DNA of 64,000 nt, taken from positions 3,844,001 through 3,908,000 of the forward strand of contig NZ_CP136624.1 in the NCBI RefSeq assembly GCF_032917945.1. Reading direction: 5' to 3'. The position numbers and the translations under genes were made by a program. The notes under the pieces were generated by a model. The model ran no database searches. It had not been told where the DNA came from and saw nothing but the letters and a program-made list of their open reading frames with translations. This DNA comes from Bradyrhizobium sp. sBnM-33. GTDB lineage: Bacteria; Pseudomonadota; Alphaproteobacteria; Rhizobiales; Xanthobacteraceae. This document shows, in pieces, positions 61,258 to 64,000 of the stretch (within the stretch, counting starts at the first letter, position 1; each line of letters opens with the position of its first letter).

Positions 61258-61515
61258 TCAGCAAGCGAAGTAGGCACTAGTGCGCGCAACTTGAGTGCGG
61301 ATCGTCGATTTAATAGGCGCCTCGAATATCTCGCGGCCGCTCTCATCTCGGACTGAGATATAGTTCCCCGGCTTTGCGAAAGTCGGCCGCTCGGTGCCCA
61401 TGCGATGAGCGATGAACTGAGCGTGGTCCTTACGCTTCCTCGCCGGACTTGCATTGGCGCCCAGGACGTCGTGGGCCGGAAGCTCTCCGGCTAGGTCAAA
61501 GAAAAACGTCTTCAT
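61258..61515 (-). CDS. DUF6894-like small protein
   Basis: 85 aa from the ATG at 61515. MKTFFFDLAGELPAHDVLGA, HAQFIAHRMGTERP and GNYISVRDESGREIF follow the DUF6894 pattern: an F-F-D-L start, an A..A..IA.R.. helix and a VRDE.G.EIF strand. Length is normal for the family. Cytoplasmic; function unknown. Confidence 0.75.
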   Translation of the reverse strand: MKTFFFDLAGELPAHDVLGANASPARKRKDHAQFIAHRMGTERPTFAKPGNYISVRDESGREIFEAPIKSTIRTQVARTSAYFAC

Positions 61516-61663
61516 GGGCGTGCCTGTAGCTATAAGGCATGAGCACAACGTGGTGCGTTACCGCGAAACTGCGCAGATTATGCAGTGATGATCGTTAACC
61601 GCGCAGGCTTGTCGATAACTCATCAATCGGAAGATGATCGAGCCCTCGCTTCCGATTCTCGCG

Positions 61664-61819
61664 CTAGCCGCTCTGCCTTGAGACGCTCGCGGTTTCGTGG
61701 AAAGATTTCTGCGCCTTTTCGTGATCAGTCAGGTCATTTCTGACCTCTCTGAACGCCTTGTGGGCCTGTCGCTCGGCCGGCGTCGTCTCCCGGCGCATAA
61801 AGGCGTTGTCACTAATCAT
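61664..61819 (-). CDS. Small hypothetical protein, possibly frameshifted at its end
   Basis: 51 aa, ATG at 61819 with GAGGTG 4 bases upstream. MISDNAFMRRETTPAERQAH and KAFREVRNDLTDHEKAQKSF form a charged helix. A one-base shift after residue 42 would extend it (NRERLKAERLARESEAR), which looks more natural, so the present stop may be a mutation. Confidence 0.5.
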   Translation of the reverse strand: MISDNAFMRRETTPAERQAHKAFREVRNDLTDHEKAQKSFHETASVSRQSG

Positions 61820-61954
61820 TTTCACCTCGACGAGTTAGCTTACTCAACGCGGCGCGCTGATGTTTGATCCAAAGCAGGCGAAATCAGAAGGGCAGCCGCC
61901 TGTCGCCGATAGCGCCCAGGGTCGCATTGAGCGGCTGTCCTCAAGCCGGGCGTG
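61820..61954. other. Short intergenic region
   Basis: No gene recognised between the small minus-strand gene and the integrase relic. Confidence 0.3.
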
Positions 61955-62307
61955 TCTATCACGGTATTCGAGGCCAAGGGGCTCTCAGCGATCCTCGATG
62001 AGGCCGACGCGGTCTAGGCCGTTGCGCTCGTGCGCACACGAGGAAGGGCGCCGCATATACGCGCGACGGACTCGACACATTGTTCCACCGGCTGAAGATC
62101 AGTTTGGTTAGAGAGGGTTAGGTCAGATCCGGCTTAACGTTCGCTCGGCAAGAATGCAGTCGACCTTGGCTTCTCAGAGAACGACATTGCTGGCGCGCTG
62201 GGGCAGACGAGCTTTGCCAGCGCTCGGCCCTATACGGTCGAGCACAAACAGCGCGAGGCCGCCGAGAAGGTCATTAGGGCTCTTGAGAAAGAGGGAAACC
62301 GATGAAG
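61955..62307 (+). pseudogene. Tyrosine recombinase (integrase) C-terminal relic
   Basis: Pieces in shifting frames read ITVFEAKGLSAILDEAD, AVALVRTRKGAAYTRDGLD, TLFHRLKISLVREG, then DLGFSENDIAGALGQTSFAS and ARPYTVEHKQREAAEKV. The YTVEH piece holds the catalytic Tyr position of rhizobial phage-type integrases. TAG stops and indels inactivate it. Confidence 0.7.
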
Positions 62308-62869
62308 TAGTTCGTGGACGACCGCACCGCGCCCTACCGGGTGACCCAAGACGCCTGGCGAGCAGTAGTGCCAGCACAGAGCTGCGCTTGCGCATGACAA
62401 GATCGGCGCGTACTCCGGCAGCAAGTCGGTTCGGCAGCGAACGGCCTGCGGCTCGGTCGCGAACACGCTCTCCCTGTTCCACAATCGGCGCAAGGTAGAC
62501 AACTTCCTGGCCGGCAGTAGTCCGCCCAAAATGACGCATTGCGGTTCTTCGATTTTCAGCAAAAGGTGGAGCTGCCCGCTGACGACAAAGCACTGGCTTA
62601 AGAAATGGTGGTTGTTTTCTGCGTCGGCGGCGCCGATCCAGTCGGTCCGCCTCAACAACAGGATTGACCATGCTAGCCCAATCCCTTGCGTCCGTTAGCC
62701 CGCATTTTCCCGTTTTGACGACAGGCGTCTGGCTGAGCCCTTTGGAACCTTGACAAATGTAGCTGCCCGCAGCAGCCTTCGTTTGCTGCACGGCATTAGC
62801 GGTGCAATAGAGCCCAAAAAAGCTGGGCCGCAGAGAGACTGTTCTCTCCAGCCCCGCTCCGGTGGCACT
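62308..62869. other. Region between integrase and Ku relics, no gene recognised
   Basis: About 560 bp. Longest frames are on the minus strand and lack ribosome sites or motifs. Probably degraded element DNA. Confidence 0.3.
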
Positions 62870-63010
62870 ACCGTCTCGCTGGCATCGTTGCAGCGCGCGT
62901 GCCGTGATTCGAGCTTCACCGACTCGATGTCTTGCTTGTCCAGCAGCACATACTGGTTCTTGGCGATTACAAAACCCTTGACCAGATCGGCCCGCGACAC
63001 ATTTTCTCCG
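62870..63010 (-). pseudogene. Ku protein relic (N-terminal part)
   Basis: The minus strand reads VSRADLVKGFVIAKNQYVLL then DKQDIESVKLESRHAR, the DLVKGxxxxKxQYVxL and VKLES motifs of bacterial Ku. The flanking parts are lost. It covers a different part of Ku from the relic at 38,381-38,493. Confidence 0.72.
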
Positions 63011-63091
63011 GTGCCGGCATCTTCATCTTGATACTGTTGTTGGTCTGGGGGTTGATCAAGTTAACGCTGTCGTTAGCTGGAGGAACTCGTG

Positions 63092-64000
63092 ATGCCGCAC
63101 GCAATGACGCTCATCTCTGTTGGCAGACTGCAGCATGTCGCTTGTGCCGCGTGGCTCATCTTCGGATTTGGAGTGACCTCGCCAGTGTCCGCCCAAACCC
63201 CGAGTAGTAATTGGATGCGTGAATACGTCCAGCTACGTGTCCTCTCGCGCAACCTGAATGCGGTTGGCGCCGCAAGACTTGCGGGCAGTGACCCGCGCTC
63301 TCTCAATCGCCCGAAGATCGTCGGCGGTACCGTGGCGGGAGCCACGGACAATCCCTTCCAGGTCGCCTTACTGACGAGTAGCGACAGCAACAACGTAACG
63401 GCACAGTACTGCGGTGGCACTCTGGTGCGACCGAACTTTGTGGTCACGGCTGCCCATTGCAGTGATTTCGTCCGGACTGACCAGGTCCAGGTGCTAACCG
63501 GTACGCGGAGCCTTGCCGCGGGGGGCAACCGCCGTGACGTGTCGCAGATCGTCATTCATCCAAGTTGGAACGCCAACACCTTCGATAATGACGTGGCCGT
63601 ATGGCGGCTATCGACCGACGCCGCTGGAATTGACGGTGCTAGCCTTGCCACTGATGATGGAACCGTCGGTACCAATCTGCTCGTCACCGGCTGGGGGCTT
63701 ACATCCGAAGGCGGTACAGGCGCGATCGACTTGCGGCGCGTCGAGGTGCCTCTGGTTGATCGGAACAATTGCAACGATGCCAATTCCTATAACAACCAAA
63801 TTACGGACAGAATGCTTTGTGCGGGCTTGGATCCCGGCGGCAGAGACAGCTGTCAGGGTGATTCTGGCGGACCGCTGACGGGAGGCGCCAACAACACAGT
63901 CCTGACCGGCATTGTCAGTTGGGGCACTGGGTGTGCGCGACCTAATCTCTTTGGTATCTATACGCGGGTCTCTGACCCCGCGATCCGCAACTTCATCGAA
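63092..64000 (+). CDS. Secreted trypsin-like serine protease (3' end outside window)
   Basis: 303 codons to the window edge, open at the end. ATG at 63092 with GGAGGA 5 bases upstream. Signal peptide to about Ala34 (TSPVSA-Q), a pro-segment of about 40 residues, then the S1 activation site K75-IVGG. Catalytic His122 (TAAHC), Asp167 (NDVAV) and Ser258 (GDSGGP) are present; Asp252, six residues before the Ser, predicts trypsin-like cleavage after Arg/Lys, including possible self-activation. The cysteines match chymotrypsin-fold pairs (C-G-G ... AAHC; C-A-G ... SC-Q). Eukaryote-like S1A proteases are uncommon in rhizobia. Exported, possibly extracellular. Confidence 0.9.
   Translation, partial: MPHAMTLISVGRLQHVACAAWLIFGFGVTSPVSAQTPSSNWMREYVQLRVLSRNLNAVGAARLAGSDPRSLNRPKIVGGTVAGATDNPFQVALLTSSDSNNVTAQYCGGTLVRPNFVVTAAHCSDFVRTDQVQVLTGTRSLAAGGNRRDVSQIVIHPSWNANTFDNDVAVWRLSTDAAGIDGASLATDDGTVGTNLLVTGWGLTSEGGTGAIDLRRVEVPLVDRNNCNDANSYNNQITDRMLCAGLDPGGRDSCQGDSGGPLTGGANNTVLTGIVSWGTGCARPNLFGIYTRVSDPAIRNFIE

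Noticed and set aside
61860..62498. Plus-strand open frames of 83 and 114 codons
   Set aside because: They run in wrong frames over the integrase relic, are Arg/Ser-rich and have no motifs.
38381..63010. An active Ku-LigD end-joining operon
   Set aside because: All three matching segments are short fragments with frame breaks; no complete gene is present.

Overview
The window looks like the chromosome of an alphaproteobacterium of the Bradyrhizobium/Nitrobacteraceae type. Evidence: six secreted proteins with the alphaproteobacterial PEPxxWAMM-type C-terminal sorting tail, an exosortase/exopolysaccharide locus, many short lineage-type hypothetical proteins (DUF6894-like, PilZ-like, small lipoproteins), IS66 and IS110 elements, and GC-rich codon use. 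Family names come from reading motifs by eye; no database search was possible.

Layout. 1-6.2 kb: glycan assembly genes (acyltransferase tail cut by the window edge, GT4, GT61 and GT2 glycosyltransferases, two methyltransferases, a hexapeptide acyltransferase). 6.5-20.2 kb: an intact exosortase/EPS locus with a WecG-type glycosyltransferase fused to a STAS domain, PrsT-like TPR lipoprotein, outer-membrane barrel, Wza-like export protein, ExeA-like ATPase, Wzz-like chain-length protein, CpsD-like kinase, serine protease, EpsI, EpsD, a 73-aa membrane protein, exosortase, and a PPP-type phosphatase. 20.3-36.3 kb: six PEPxxWA-type proteins, two more glycosyltransferases and a secreted hypothetical, interrupted by an intact IS66 element with a perfect 8-bp target duplication. 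Together these genes would make and export a polysaccharide and process tailed secreted proteins at the inner membrane.

36.6-63 kb is accessory and decaying sequence. It holds an IS66 relic, two paralogous coiled-coil membrane proteins (one with 246-bp tandem repeats in a 492-bp higher-order pattern), an IS110 transposase, recombinase and integrase relics, a degenerate tRNA-Gly-like sequence, duplicated small-gene pairs, and many genes broken by single-base indels or stops. Three relics are of bacterial NHEJ genes (Ku twice, LigD-type ligase once). Intact genes here include a cold-shock protein, an FtsZ paralogue with a short linker that keeps its C-terminal tail peptide, and several small conserved-looking proteins. 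The window ends inside a secreted trypsin-like protease.

No rRNA, functional tRNA, CRISPR array or complete prophage was seen.
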